From assembly GCA_012511845.1 (NCBI GenBank), contig JAAZFF010000243.1, positions 1-22,839 on the forward strand: a stretch of DNA of 22,839 nt, written 5' to 3'. Under the pieces are notes generated by a model that did no database searches, was not told the origin of the DNA, and worked only from the letters and a program-made list of their open reading frames with translations. The DNA comes from Lentisphaerota bacterium. GTDB lineage: Bacteria > Verrucomicrobiota > Kiritimatiellia > RFP12 > UBA3636. A program made the position numbers and the translations under genes. Shown here one piece after another: positions 1-8,733 of this stretch. Within the stretch, counting starts at the first letter, position 1, and every line of letters starts with the position of its first letter.

Positions 1-271
1 CAGCAAGCTACTTGAGGAGCAGCGCCGCTCGATAATGGCAGAAGTAAATCGCAATATAAGCACATCGGTTGCAAATGTTCAGCGCCAGCGGACATCTTCC
101 GGCAGTTCAGGCTCAGGAAAATTTTATGAGCATGAAGTACAGAGCGGTCAGACGCTTTCTGAAATAGCACGGGTGTATGAAGTAACTATGGCTGAAATTA
201 TGCGAGAAAACAAAATCAAAGATGCGTCTTTGATAAGGGTAGGGCAAAAACTGCTCATACCTGCAAAATAA
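1..271 (+). CDS. LysM-domain protein, C-terminal part (5' end outside window)
   Basis: The reading frame is open from the left edge to a TAA at 269-271, so this is probably the end of a larger gene; the ATG at 35 is internal and has no clear ribosome binding site. The last ~45 residues form a LysM fold: they start around HEVQSGQTLSEIA, continue with a YEVTMAEIMRENKI-type second helix, and end VGQKLLIP. LysM domains bind N-acetylglucosamine-containing polymers such as peptidoglycan, so the protein is probably exported and wall-associated. A Ser/Gly-rich linker (TSSGSSGSGK) separates LysM from the upstream part. The signal peptide and any catalytic domain would lie outside the window. It ends 15 bases before the next gene. 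Confidence 0.7.
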   Translation, partial: SKLLEEQRRSIMAEVNRNISTSVANVQRQRTSSGSSGSGKFYEHEVQSGQTLSEIARVYEVTMAEIMRENKIKDASLIRVGQKLLIPAK

Positions 272-286
272 TATGGAGCATACAAA

Positions 287-1144
287 ATGAAATTACCTTT
301 CAAGGTTGATCTAAATGGAAAAACAGCAGTTGTGACGGGCGGTAGCGGTGTATTATGCAGCGTTATGGCAAAGGCGCTTGCCGCTTGTGGGGCAAGTGTT
401 GCGGTGATGGCACGGCGCGCAGAATCTGTCGAAAAAATTGCAGCGGAAATTATGTCCGAGGGCGGTGTTGCAAAAGGCTTTTCCTGTGATGTTATGGATC
501 GTGACAGACTTGAAGAGGTGGAAAAAGAGATTGTATCAGAGTTTGGCGGGATAGATATCCTGATTAACGGAGCCGGTGGCAATCATCCGAAAGGTACAAC
601 AACGAAAGAATACCTGTTTCCGGAAGATCTGTCAGCAATAGATCCGAATATAACAACTTTCTTTGATCTCGATCCTGAAGGTGTACAGTTTGTTTTTAAT
701 TTAAATTTTCTTGGAACCCTGCTTCCCACACAAGTGTTTCTAAAGACAATGGTGCAGAAAGGTTCAGGAGTTGTAATTAATGTTTCTTCGATGAATGCGT
801 TCACCCCGCTTACGAAAATTCCGGCTTATAGCGGTGCCAAGGCGGCTGTAAGCAACTTTACACAGTGGCTTGCCGTACATATGTCGAAGGCGGGAGTTCG
901 CGTTAACGCTATTGCTCCCGGATTTTTTGTGACAGATCAGAATCGTGCATTAATGATGAATCCCGATGGTACGCCGACTGAGCGCGGAGGAAAGGTGCTG
1001 TCGAACACGCCTCTTTCCCGCTTCGGATCTCCGGAGGAGCTGATAGGAGCATTGCTGTGGCTTGCCGATGATAAAAGTTCATCTTTTGTGACCGGTACAG
1101 TTATACCGGTTGATGGTGGTTTCAGCGCATATTCGGGCGTCTAA
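287..1144 (+). CDS. SDR-family oxidoreductase, fructuronate (D-mannonate) reductase-like
   Basis: A complete 285-residue classical short-chain dehydrogenase. Visible motifs are the N-terminal nucleotide-binding TGGSGVL (residues ~17-23), the structural NGAGG (the NNAG position), and the catalytic Ser in VINVSS with Y181-x3-K185 (YSGAK). The end shows the usual TGTVIPVDGGF. The insertion after NGAGGNHPKG and the length resemble SDR-type D-mannonate oxidoreductases (the Bacillus YjmF/UxuB type), which interconvert D-fructuronate and D-mannonate in hexuronate breakdown; the exact substrate is inferred. The start is supported by GGAG at 275-278, 8 bases upstream. It ends 23 bases before serS; no other hexuronate genes are in view, so the pathway context is weak. 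Another sugar or polyol dehydrogenase activity remains possible. Confidence 0.75.
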   Translation: MKLPFKVDLNGKTAVVTGGSGVLCSVMAKALAACGASVAVMARRAESVEKIAAEIMSEGGVAKGFSCDVMDRDRLEEVEKEIVSEFGGIDILINGAGGNHPKGTTTKEYLFPEDLSAIDPNITTFFDLDPEGVQFVFNLNFLGTLLPTQVFLKTMVQKGSGVVINVSSMNAFTPLTKIPAYSGAKAAVSNFTQWLAVHMSKAGVRVNAIAPGFFVTDQNRALMMNPDGTPTERGGKVLSNTPLSRFGSPEELIGALLWLADDKSSSFVTGTVIPVDGGFSAYSGV

Positions 1145-1167
1145 AATTTAAACCGGGATTACATGAC

Positions 1168-2448
1168 ATGCTTGACATAAGATTATTACGCGAGAATCCT
1201 GACCAGGTTAAAGCCGGACTGGAGAAACGCGATGTTGATGGGAGAATTGTAGACGAAATTCTCGCATTCGACGTGCGACGTCGTGAACTGCTTGGTGAGG
1301 TGGAGGAACGGAAGAGTCGCCGTAATTCTGTATCCAAAGAAATCGGGCAGCTCAAAAGGGCAGGTGAAGATACAGCGCATATCTAGGAGGCCATGCGTGA
1401 ACTGGGGGATGAAATTGCCGCATTGGAAAAGCAGCTTGTAGAGGTCGAGAAAAGCCAGAATGAAGCTCTTGTCGGTCTGCCGAACCTGCCGGCACCAGGA
1501 GTTGCAAAGGGCGGCAAGGAAAATAATGAAGTTGTAAAAATATGGGGCTCCAAACCGGAGCTTGATGGGTTTGAGCCAAAGAATCATGTTGATTTATGCG
1601 TATCCCTAGGTCTGATTGACTACGAGCGCGGTGTAAAGATGGGTGGGTCGGGATTCTGGCTTTATACAGGTATGGGCGCGCTCATGGAATGGGCGTTGCT
1701 TAATTACTTTATCTCCGAGCATCTTAAAAGTGGCTATGTGTTCACCCTGCCACCACATTTGCTCAATTATGAATGCGGTTTGACGGCAGGCCAGTTTCCA
1801 AAATTTGAAGAAGATGTTTTCAAGCTTGCGGAGCAGGGATTTCGCTTCCTGTTGCCAACAGCGGAAACAGCGCTGGTGAACCTTTACAGGGATGAAATTT
1901 TATCTGAATCGGAGCTGCCGAAACGACTTTTTGCCTATACCCCGTGTTACAGGCGGGAGGCGGGGGCTTATCGGGCAAGTGAGCGCGGCATGGTGCGGGG
2001 ACACCAATTCAATAAAGTTGAAATGTTCAGCTTTACGAAGCCTGAAGACAGTGATGCAATGCTAGAGGAGCTTATTGGAAAAGCATGCAGTCTTGTTGAA
2101 GGACTCGGGTTGCATTATCGCTTGAGCAAACTCGCCGCCGGAGATTGTTCTGCATCAATGGCAACTACGTATGATATAGAACTATGGCTGCCGAGCATGG
2201 GCGAGTACAAGGAATGTTCATCAGTATCGAACGCTGTGGATTATCAGGCGCGACGTGGAAATATGCGTTTTCGCAGAGATGAAACGCGAAAAGTGGAGTT
2301 TCTGCATACTTTGAATGGATCCGGACTTGCCACGAGCCGCCTGATGCCCGCTATTGTGGAACAATTCCAGAGAGCTGACGGCAGTGTTGTCGTTCCCGAG
2401 GTGCTTCGTGCATATATGGGTGGCGTGGAGTTGCTCCGTCCTATCTAA
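1168..2448 (+). CDS. serS: Seryl-tRNA synthetase, interrupted by an in-frame TAG
   Basis: Class II aminoacyl-tRNA synthetase charging tRNA-Ser. Read as one frame it is 426 codons, the normal length. The N-terminal helical arm that grips tRNA-Ser covers residues ~30-100. The catalytic core follows, with LPTAETALVN (serine pocket TxE), motif 2 around CYRREAGAYR...RGHQFNKVEMF and motif 3 LNGSGLATSRLMPAIVEQFQ. The frame is broken by TAG at codon 73 (1384-1386), at the turn of the arm. Both sides align in the same frame with SerRS (GEDTAHI before, EAMRELGDEI after), so nothing else is missing. CAG (Gln) by one C-to-T change is the simplest original codon. Restart at ATG 1393 would make a 351-residue protein lacking half the arm; an AGGAGG lies only 2 bases before that ATG, too close to be ideal. 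An essential gene is unlikely to be truly dead unless another copy exists. Confidence 0.9.
1384..1386 (+). other. Premature TAG inside serS
   Basis: Codon 73 of serS reads TAG between ATC and GAG. The downstream ATG at 1393 lies in the same frame, and conserved SerRS sequence continues across the stop without a gap. The terminal stop of the same gene is a normal TAA at 2446-2448. Confidence 0.95.
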
Positions 2449-2461
2449 AAGTATTCAAAAG

Positions 2462-2493
2462 TCCACAAGTTAGCGTTGTTACAGTTTTGTGGA
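2462..2493. repeat. Short inverted repeat between serS and the FAD-oxidoreductase gene
   Basis: TCCACAA (2462-2468) and TTGTGGA (2487-2493) are perfect 7-base inverted repeats separated by 18 bases. There is no T-tract behind the right arm, so this is not a convincing terminator. It could be an operator or chance. Confidence 0.25.
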
Positions 2494-3113
2494 ATTCCGC
2501 AAAGGTGTGGTTTGTCGGACAATCATGAAAACAGGAGACGAAGATGCTGAAACTAATAAAACTTTTTGCGGCTCTGGTGCTGTCGGTAGCCAGTCTTGCA
2601 GTAAGGGCAGAAACAATTGTTCAGTCGGCGAGAAATATCCCTCTCGTTGATGCCGCTGATGTTGTTGTGATAGGGGGCAGCTCAGCAGCTGTAGCTGCGG
2701 CTGTTTCGGCAAAAACAAATGGAGTGGAGGATGTTTTGCTTATAACTCCAAGGATTGGACTTGGGGATGATATTGCCGGAACACGAGAACTGTATCCTGA
2801 GGTTGTTCCTGAAATTCTGGAACATTGGCTGGTGACATCCATCTTTAATGTCAGAACGGCTTTTGATTATATTTATGATACCGAGCCTGCAAACCTGCAC
2901 CCGGATCCTGAGCGTACGGTGCTGAAGAATGGCGTCGTTGCCAGTTCTGTTACAGGTAGCGTGGAGTTCCAGTCAGATGTCACTATAACGGTAGATTTCC
3001 CGGAAGCCGGGACAATAAATCAACTTGATCTGTATTACTACAAACGATTCTCGGGGGAAAAACCCTTTAACACTGCGGTCAGTTCGCTGGAAATGAGTCT
3101 TGATGGTGAAACC

Positions 3114-3116
3114 TAG
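3114..3116 (+). other. Premature TAG in the FAD-oxidoreductase gene
   Basis: The context is SLDGET-stop-QDVDIN. In galactose-binding-like domains a Trp after DGxT is usual, so TGG changed to TAG (one G-to-A change) is the simplest reading. The same frame continues for 439 codons before the next stop. Confidence 0.9.
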
Positions 3117-4433
3117 CAGGATGTTGACATTAATACCACAGTAGAGCAGATGGTAAGAGCAAGCAGTTCTGATAATGACTGGCTTATGGTATGCCATGTA
3201 GTTCCTGCAAGCGATGTACGTGCTACTCATGTGCGTCTTAAGCTGGAACTGCCTTCGGGAACGCAACGCCAACTGCTGGATGAAATTGTTTTTATAAGCG
3301 ATGAGTCAGATCCGCTCGTTACAACCGGAGCTGATTTGACACCCTTTGCTGTTAAAAAGGCTCTTCAGAAAGCTTTGGATGAAGCGGGAGTTCGCATTCT
3401 TTCTGCGGCTGTTGCAACAGATGTGTTGCGTGATTCAGCCGGCGATCCGGCAGGGGTGATTATAGCAAACCGCTCAGGACGACAAGCCGTCGCTGCTAAA
3501 TTGATAATAGATTGCACCGAGAACGCTGTTGTGGCGCAATGCGCCGGCGCCGCAATGCGTCCGTTTGTAGCAGGGGACTACGTGTTCAGCCGTATGGTTA
3601 TAGCCGACAGTGAAGATGCACCTTCTGCTCCGGGAATGACTGTCTCTGCAGTGACTGATCGACTTTTTCTTACTTCTATTTCCGGTGTAAGCTCTCCTGC
3701 GGGAATGCAGTCTGTAATAACGGGCAGGCTTTTCCGTTGCACTTTTACAAATTATATGGCCACAGGAAGTATTGAAGAAATACTTGAGGTTGAGCAGACG
3801 GCACGCGACTTGACGTGGACATCAACATGTATAGATCAGGCTGATCGCCTGGTATGGTTACCTTCGGATACGATCGTAAGCGCAGATAGCGATGAGTCGG
3901 AGATGTGGACGGATGCAGAAGCACTCAAAATAGATGCCTTTCGTCCGGCAGGTGTACCGTTTATGTACGTGTTGTCTGCACATGCTGATATTTCACGCGG
4001 TGTAGCCGGCGCAATGTTGAATCCGGGGCGTGCTCTGGCAATGGCTGATATAATAGGAGAGGCGGCAGCAGCGGATGCCCTGGCGAGAGGCGATATTGAT
4101 TTGGAAGAACTTTCTGTGCCTGCTGCGGCTCAGTCGGGTCAGGCATCTTGTGAGATAGGGGAGATTCTTGATGGTTTTGCCTCAAAAGATAATTTGGGTT
4201 ATATTTCTGAGGGTGCCTGTGATGTTCCTGTTATCGACACTTGTGATGTCCTGGTTGTGGGTGCCGGTACGGCAGGCGCTCCTGCTGCCATAGCTGCTGC
4301 CCGCGCAGGTGCCGAGACAATAGTCGTTGATATTCTTTACACGATGGGCGGTGTAATGACGGACGGGCGTATAGGTGTTTACTGGTACGGCAATAATGTG
4401 GGGTTCACTAAAAATGATATTGATCCCGGTTGG

Positions 4434-4436
4434 TAA
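4434..4436 (+). other. Premature TAA in the FAD-oxidoreductase gene
   Basis: The context is DIDPGW-stop-SKGSALYTAK, within the second FAD unit, just after the GRIGVYWYGN motif. The same frame continues with EWFRSAARTAGARILYG, typical of this family, for 978 codons to the final TAG. CAA (Gln) by one C-to-T change is the simplest original codon. Confidence 0.9.
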
Positions 4437-7391
4437 TCAAAGGGGTCTGCTTTATACACTGCCAAGTCGGAGTGGTTCCGCTCTGCTGCCCGAACAGCAG
4501 GAGCCAGGATTCTTTACGGCACCCTGGCAAACGGTGTGCTGCTGGAAAATGGTTCTGTAAAGGGTGCTGTTGTTGTTCTTCCTGATGGAACGCGCGGTAT
4601 CATCAAGGCGCATACAATTGTAGACTCCACAGGGAATTCTGAGATAATTCAGGCTGCCGGCGCTCCTGTAACGTTTATAAATTCTGATGAGCTCGCAGTG
4701 CAGGGCTGTGGCTGGGCAATAAACAGCTTGGGGAACAGCTATCAGAACAGTGATCTTTTCTTTGTTAATGATATGGACCCGACTGATCTGACGTACACTT
4801 TCAGGCGTGTTAATGCCAGCCTTTCATCAACGACATGGGACGTAGGGCGGAATCCTGCAAGCAGGGAAAGGCATCGTGTAAAGGGAGCTTTCACGATTAA
4901 CCCCATCGATATCCTCAATGCGAGGACTTATGATGATACAATTGTAGTTTCCAGAAGTGATTTTGATACGCACGGGTTTACGATAGATGACGTTTTCTTT
5001 TTGTATAACCCCGGAAAAGGTGTGGCAATAAATGCTAATGTTCCATTTCGGGCACTGCTGCCGGAGATGTTGAATGGTGTGCTTGTTACAGGGTTGGGGG
5101 TAAGTGCACATCGTGATTCCATGCCTATTCTGCGCATGCAGCCGGATGTCCAGAATCAGGGTTATGCGGCAGGATATGCGGCAGCCATGGCAGCGAACGC
5201 TGGAATAAACGTTCGAGATATAAATATAGAAGACTTGCAGGCTCACCTTGTCAGCAAGGGGATTCTTACGCAGCAGCAGGCCGATTCTACAGAATCGTTC
5301 CCTGTCAGTGCTCAGGCAGTATCAAATGCTGTTCTTAATCTTTCGGGTTCTTATGCCACACTGCCTGCCATACTTGCTGATACAAATATTGCAATTCCGC
5401 TTCTTAATTCCCAGATGGAATCAACAACGGATCAGGAGAAGAAAATCGCTTCCGCCGCCGTTCTGGGACTCCTGGGGCAAGAGTCTGCGGGAGATGTTCT
5501 TTCAGCAACTATCTCGGGAATGGGAGTTTGGGATACGGGGTGGAATTACAAAGGTATGGGACAGTTCGGCAGATCAGTAAGTACACTTGACGGCTACATA
5601 ATAGGAGCGGGTCGCACAGGTAATCGCAATGCACGTTCTGCCATACAGGAAAAGGCTGAGCTTTTAAGCAAAGAAAGCACTTTCTCACATCAGAGGTCTG
5701 TTTCCCTTTCCCTTGAAAATCTTGGAGCCTATACATCTGTGCAGTCTCTTTCAGGACTTCTTGAAGAACTGCGCGATTATTCGGTGGCACCGGACAGTCC
5801 TCCACAGGCAATCTATGCCTATTCCAATACGGAAGCTGATAAAGAGCGTAATTTCTGTTTGAAGGAACTGACAATAGCGAGGGCGCTGTATCGCCTTGGA
5901 GATAATGAGAACTCCAGCGCAAAGGCAGTTCTGGAAGCTTACGCCAACGATCCTCGCGGGTTATATGCAACATATGCCCGCAGTGTTCTGGCTGAGGGTA
6001 ATGCTCTGGTTTTTGCTGAATCCACCTGGGTTGGTGCAGATGAGCACGCTTATTGGGATGAAACAGCGAACTGGAGTTCCGATCTTATAACATTTGGTCA
6101 GGCACTGGTGACTAACGATTTGGCTTTTACTCAAACGATTGATCTGGATGGAACTTCAGCCCAATTGGAATCGCTCCTTATAGATGGAGCTCACAGAATT
6201 TTTACAAATGGCGTAATAAGATTTTCCGGATACAATTCGACAATAGACGTTGCGTCTGCTTTGTCAGTTTTATTTGAAGCTTCGCTTGAGTGCGGTAATA
6301 CGCTCAAAAAAACCGGAAGCGGAACGCTTGTTTTTTCAGGTGGTATTGACCTGGAGCATCTGGCAATTGTCGGTGGAACAGTAGAGTTCAATGTTCCGAA
6401 AGATGAGTCGCAGAATATCGGCTTGCTTTCAGGAAATATTTCGGGAACTCCGGTTGTAATATCAGTAGAGGGCGGAGATTTGTTTGTCTCCGGTATAGAA
6501 GGAGATTTTATAAAGACGGGCTCGGGGAATATGGTGTTGAGTTGTCCCGATGAATCAGATGATCCTGCTGTATCGGGTCATATACGTGTAGCTGAAGGGG
6601 TTTTTAAAATATCAGGTACAACCAGCATTGTTCAGGGCGATGTACCTTGTCCGAGTTTTGAATCTTCTCCTCTTTTGCCTTCAACACCTGTTTCCTCAAT
6701 GGATAAACGTGGCACAGCAGCAACAGGTTGCGCAGGCTGGACGTTTGTAAACGGGAACCGGTTTGCAGGGTATCAGCGAAATGGCAGCTATTTTTCTTCC
6801 AACAATGCCACCCTGGCACCAGATGGTGTGCAGACAGCAATGATCGGACGCAAGGGTTCGATGTTTTGCACGTTCACAGTACCTGAGGAAGTTTCGTATA
6901 CCCTTTATTTCCTAAGTAATTCACGACATTATGGAGGCACGTGGTATTTAAATGAGCCACTGGACATCACGGTGGACGATGAATTTATCGGACGGGTGAC
7001 AGTTGACAGTAAAGAATGGGTTGAAAACGCTCTTGAAATAGGAGTGCTGACTCCGGGAGAGCATACTCTTCACTTCCAGGGTGATGGCGGGGACAGCAGT
7101 GATCCGTGCGCTCTTATTGATATGGTACGTGTTGAAGGCACAGGGTTATCAGGTTCCGTTGAAAATCTTATTTCTGATGATCTTCGCATAACGATTTCAG
7201 GAGATTCGGCTGTAGAACTCGATTATAGCGGGCAATTGACAATAGGGCGGCTTACGTTGGACGGACAGGTATACACCTCGGGAACATTTGATGCTGCCTC
7301 CCACCCTGACATTTTCACTGGAACTGGAAAAATAGTTGTAAAACCGCAATTGACACTATTTATTGTGAAGTAGCAATTACGAAAATTATTC

Positions 7392-7420
7392 TTGAGATCA
7401 TTTTGTGAAAATGGTAACTT
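7392..7420 (+). promoter_or_regulatory. Putative sigma-70-like promoter for tRNA-Ala
   Basis: TTGAGA (7392-7397) and TAACTT (7415-7420) are separated by 17 bases and lie about 30 bases before the tRNA. The -35 box fits well and the -10 box only moderately. Confidence 0.35.
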
Positions 7421-7449
7421 ATCCCCCGTTTTTGCGTGTCACTGACGCT

Positions 7450-7525
7450 GGGGCGGTAGCTCAGTTGGTAGAGCATTACGTTCGCAACGTAGGGGCCGTG
7501 AGTTCGAATCTCATCCGCTCCACCA
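7450..7525 (+). tRNA. tRNA-Ala (anticodon CGC)
   Basis: A full cloverleaf of 76 bases with encoded CCA. The acceptor GGGGCGG (7450-7456) pairs with CCGCTCC (7515-7521) and contains the G3:U70 wobble pair that identifies alanine tRNAs. The D arm is GCTC...GAGC, the anticodon stem TTACG/CGTAG with loop TTCGCAA (anticodon CGC), and the T arm GTGAG-TTCGAAT-CTCAT. The discriminator is A. It reads GCG codons. It lies between the FAD-oxidoreductase gene and the ribosomal protein cluster. Confidence 0.97.
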
Positions 7526-7751
7526 GCTTTTTGGTGATGCCGAAACTTGTTCTTCCCTGCAGCCGGCCGGGTTAAAATATAATCCGGCGAACGCCGTACT
7601 CCGTGCGTTTAGGAAGCGAACAGCGGATAAAAGGATAAGGAGCGGTATTGCGAGAGCCAGGATCAGAAAGTTGTGCAGAAGTTCACGGATATAAAGTAAT
7701 AACAGAATAGGGAGTTTGAAAACGCCTCTCATTCATAAACGGGGTTATAAA
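7526..7751 (+). promoter_or_regulatory. Leader region between tRNA-Ala and rpmI
   Basis: There is no convincing gene in these 226 bases. A perfect TATAAT lies at 7578-7583, flanked by GCCGG (7562-7566) and CCGGC (7584-7588), which could pair; no well-placed -35 box is obvious. In many bacteria infC precedes rpmI, and L20 represses rpmI-rplT through a structured leader; infC is absent here. This stretch is the natural place for the promoter and such a leader, but I could not recognise a conserved L20-binding fold. Confidence 0.3.
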
Positions 7752-7946
7752 ATGCCAAAAAAGAAAACACACAAATCATCGGCAAAACGATGTAAAATAA
7801 CGGCGACAGGCAAAGTACTTGCCGCGCAGGCGGCTAAGCGCCATCTTGCAAGTAGCAAGACAAGAAAACGTAAACGCAATCTCCGTGGAACTGCGACTCT
7901 CTCGGCACCGGAGCAGAAACGAGTTAAAAAGCTGCTCTCATCGTAG
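7752..7946 (+). CDS. rpmI: 50S ribosomal protein L35 (bL35)
   Basis: 64 residues, the normal length for bL35. It starts MPKKKTHKSSAKR, the family hallmark, with a very basic centre (SSKTRKRKRNLRGTATLS) and ends with EQKRVKKLLSS. An upstream in-frame ATG at 7716 would add 12 residues foreign to the family, so ATG 7752 is chosen. The stop is TAG (7944-7946), a correctly placed natural amber stop in the same window as the premature ones. It is followed 52 bases later by rplT, the usual rpmI-rplT order. Confidence 0.95.
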   Translation: MPKKKTHKSSAKRCKITATGKVLAAQAAKRHLASSKTRKRKRNLRGTATLSAPEQKRVKKLLSS

Positions 7947-7998
7947 AGTGTTTGCAGAAGATATAATATTTTAAGGTTTAAACAAGGAGATTTAAGAA

Positions 7999-8354
7999 AT
8001 GTCAAGAGCAACGAATTCACCAGCCACGAGGAAACGTCGCCGCCGTCGTTTGGATATGGCAAAAGGTTTTTACGGCGGTCGCAGCAAACGTTTTCGCCAG
8101 GCACAGAGGCAGTAGATCGCGCCATGGTTATGGCAACTGTTCATCGCAAATTGCGCAAGCGCGATTTCCGCAGACTGTGGATTGTGCGCATAAATGCAGC
8201 GGCACGTGCTAATGGTATCACCTACAGCCGCTTCATTGAGGGGCTGACGAAAGCAGGCGTAACGCTTAATCGTAAAGCCCTTTCGGAAATTGCCATTTTA
8301 GATCCGGCGGGCTTTGCTTCTCTGGTAGAGCAGGCTAAAGCAGCAATTGAATAA
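7999..8354 (+). CDS. rplT: 50S ribosomal protein L20 (bL20), needs a -1 frameshift near 8106
   Basis: bL20 binds 23S rRNA early in large-subunit assembly and often represses its own operon. The start is ATG 7999 with AAGGAG at 7984-7989. The first 36 residues (MSRATNSPATRKRR...GFYGGRSKRFRQAQ) are classic L20, but this frame reaches TAG at 8113-8115 after two foreign residues. The rest of the protein (EAVDRAMVMA, KRDFRRLWIVRINAAARANG, YSRFIEGLTKAG and so on) is in the -1 frame from 8106 to TAA at 8352-8354. Joined there, the product is 118 residues, exactly the family length. One G missing between CAG and the next GAG explains it. No slippery heptamer is visible, so programmed shifting is unlikely; a one-base deletion in the sequence or genome is the simplest explanation. 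Confidence 0.92.
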
Positions 8355-8366
8355 AGGAATTTCAAG

Positions 8367-8582
8367 ATGAGAAAAGGTATACACCCAAATTACGGTACTG
8401 CAACAGTAACGTGTTCATGTGGAAATGTGCTTGAAACTAATTCCACAGTAAAGAATATGCAGGTTAACACATGTTCTGCATGTCATCCATATTATACTGG
8501 GCAGCAGACATTTATTGATACTGAGGGTCGAATCGACTCGTTCAACCGCCGCTATGGTGCGAAGGCTGCTCAGAAAAAATAA
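8367..8582 (+). CDS. rpmE: 50S ribosomal protein L31 (bL31, zinc-binding form)
   Basis: 71 residues, typical for bL31. It starts MRKGIHPNYG. Four cysteines, C17 and C19 in TCSCG and the later CSACHPYYTG pair, show the zinc-ribbon C+ form rather than the zinc-independent paralogue made under zinc starvation. It ends with the usual GRIDSFNRRYG. AAGGAA lies about 9 bases before the ATG. It follows rplT by 12 bases and is probably co-transcribed with rpmI-rplT. Confidence 0.95.
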   Translation: MRKGIHPNYGTATVTCSCGNVLETNSTVKNMQVNTCSACHPYYTGQQTFIDTEGRIDSFNRRYGAKAAQKK

Positions 8583-8597
8583 AATGTTTTTCCAATC

Positions 8598-8623
8598 GCC
8601 GGGATGTGAAATAGCATCCCGGC
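8598..8623 (+). terminator. Strong hairpin after rpmE
   Basis: GCCGGGATG (8598-8606) pairs perfectly with CATCCCGGC (8615-8623) around an 8-base loop. It sits 15 bases after the rpmE stop. The U-tract expected of an intrinsic terminator is missing, so it may be an attenuator, a processing or stability stem, or a weak terminator before prfA. Confidence 0.5.
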
Positions 8624-8733
8624 ATATGTTCTCGTGAGGCAGTCTCATTAAATTGTCGAGAATTCTCTTGCTGATTATATGTTTTCTGCAGATGGTTGTA
8701 AAATCGACTGTTTGCGGGTAAAGCGTTCGATAT

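Larger units (their letters stand above)
2544..7373 (+). pseudogene. Secreted tandem FAD-dependent oxidoreductase with C-terminal autotransporter-type beta repeats; two in-frame stops
   Basis: One frame of 1610 codons broken by TAG at codon 191 (3114-3116) and TAA at codon 631 (4434-4436). Start: AGGAGA at 2531-2536 before ATG 2544. Residues 1-22 are a Sec-type signal peptide ending VRA, without twin arginine. A first, degenerate FAD-binding unit starts at ~40 (VVVIGGSSAAV) and is interrupted by a galactose-binding-like insert (~150-265). A second unit with a proper GAGTAG (573-578) follows, including GGVMTDGRIGVYWYGN. Then come a helical HEAT-like stretch (~960-1150), two autotransporter-associated beta-strand repeats (LKKTGSGTLVFSGG, FIKTGSGNMVLS), and a beta-rich end with a carbohydrate-binding-like segment. 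The family is common in Planctomycetes and Lentisphaerae; its substrate is unknown. Sequence on both sides of each stop is well conserved in character, so the breaks are recent or artefactual. The final stop is TAG. Confidence 0.8.

Noticed and set aside
4375..4560. Short plus-strand ORF spanning the TAA in the FAD-oxidoreductase gene, as a possible frameshift route around the stop
   Set aside because: The correct frame resumes immediately after the TAA with family-like sequence, so no frame change is needed; the ORF is an overlapping frame by chance.
1168..7373. A changed genetic code in which TAG and/or TAA are read as amino acids
   Set aside because: TAA ends the LysM, SDR and serS genes at the expected places, TAG ends rpmI and the GH38 gene at the expected places, and prfA encodes an RF1 with the usual PxT motif and GGQ. 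A reassigned code would extend these proteins abnormally.
7511..7732. Minus-strand 73-codon hydrophobic ORF between tRNA-Ala and rpmI
   Set aside because: It overlaps the 3' end of the tRNA, has no ribosome binding site, and its hydrophobicity can arise as the antisense of a purine-rich leader. No family was recognised.
8095..8115. Programmed -1 ribosomal frameshift in rplT
   Set aside because: No slippery heptamer of the X-XXY-YYZ type is in phase before the TAG, and L20 is not known to use recoding; a single missing base explains it more simply.
7944..8354. The frame of rpmI stays open past its TAG all the way into the C-terminal frame of rplT, suggesting an L35-L20 fusion by read-through
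   Set aside because: The linking sequence would be nonsense in place of the essential L20 N-terminus, while that N-terminus is encoded with its own Shine-Dalgarno and ATG in the other frame. The open frame is a by-product of Arg/Lys-rich coding sequence.
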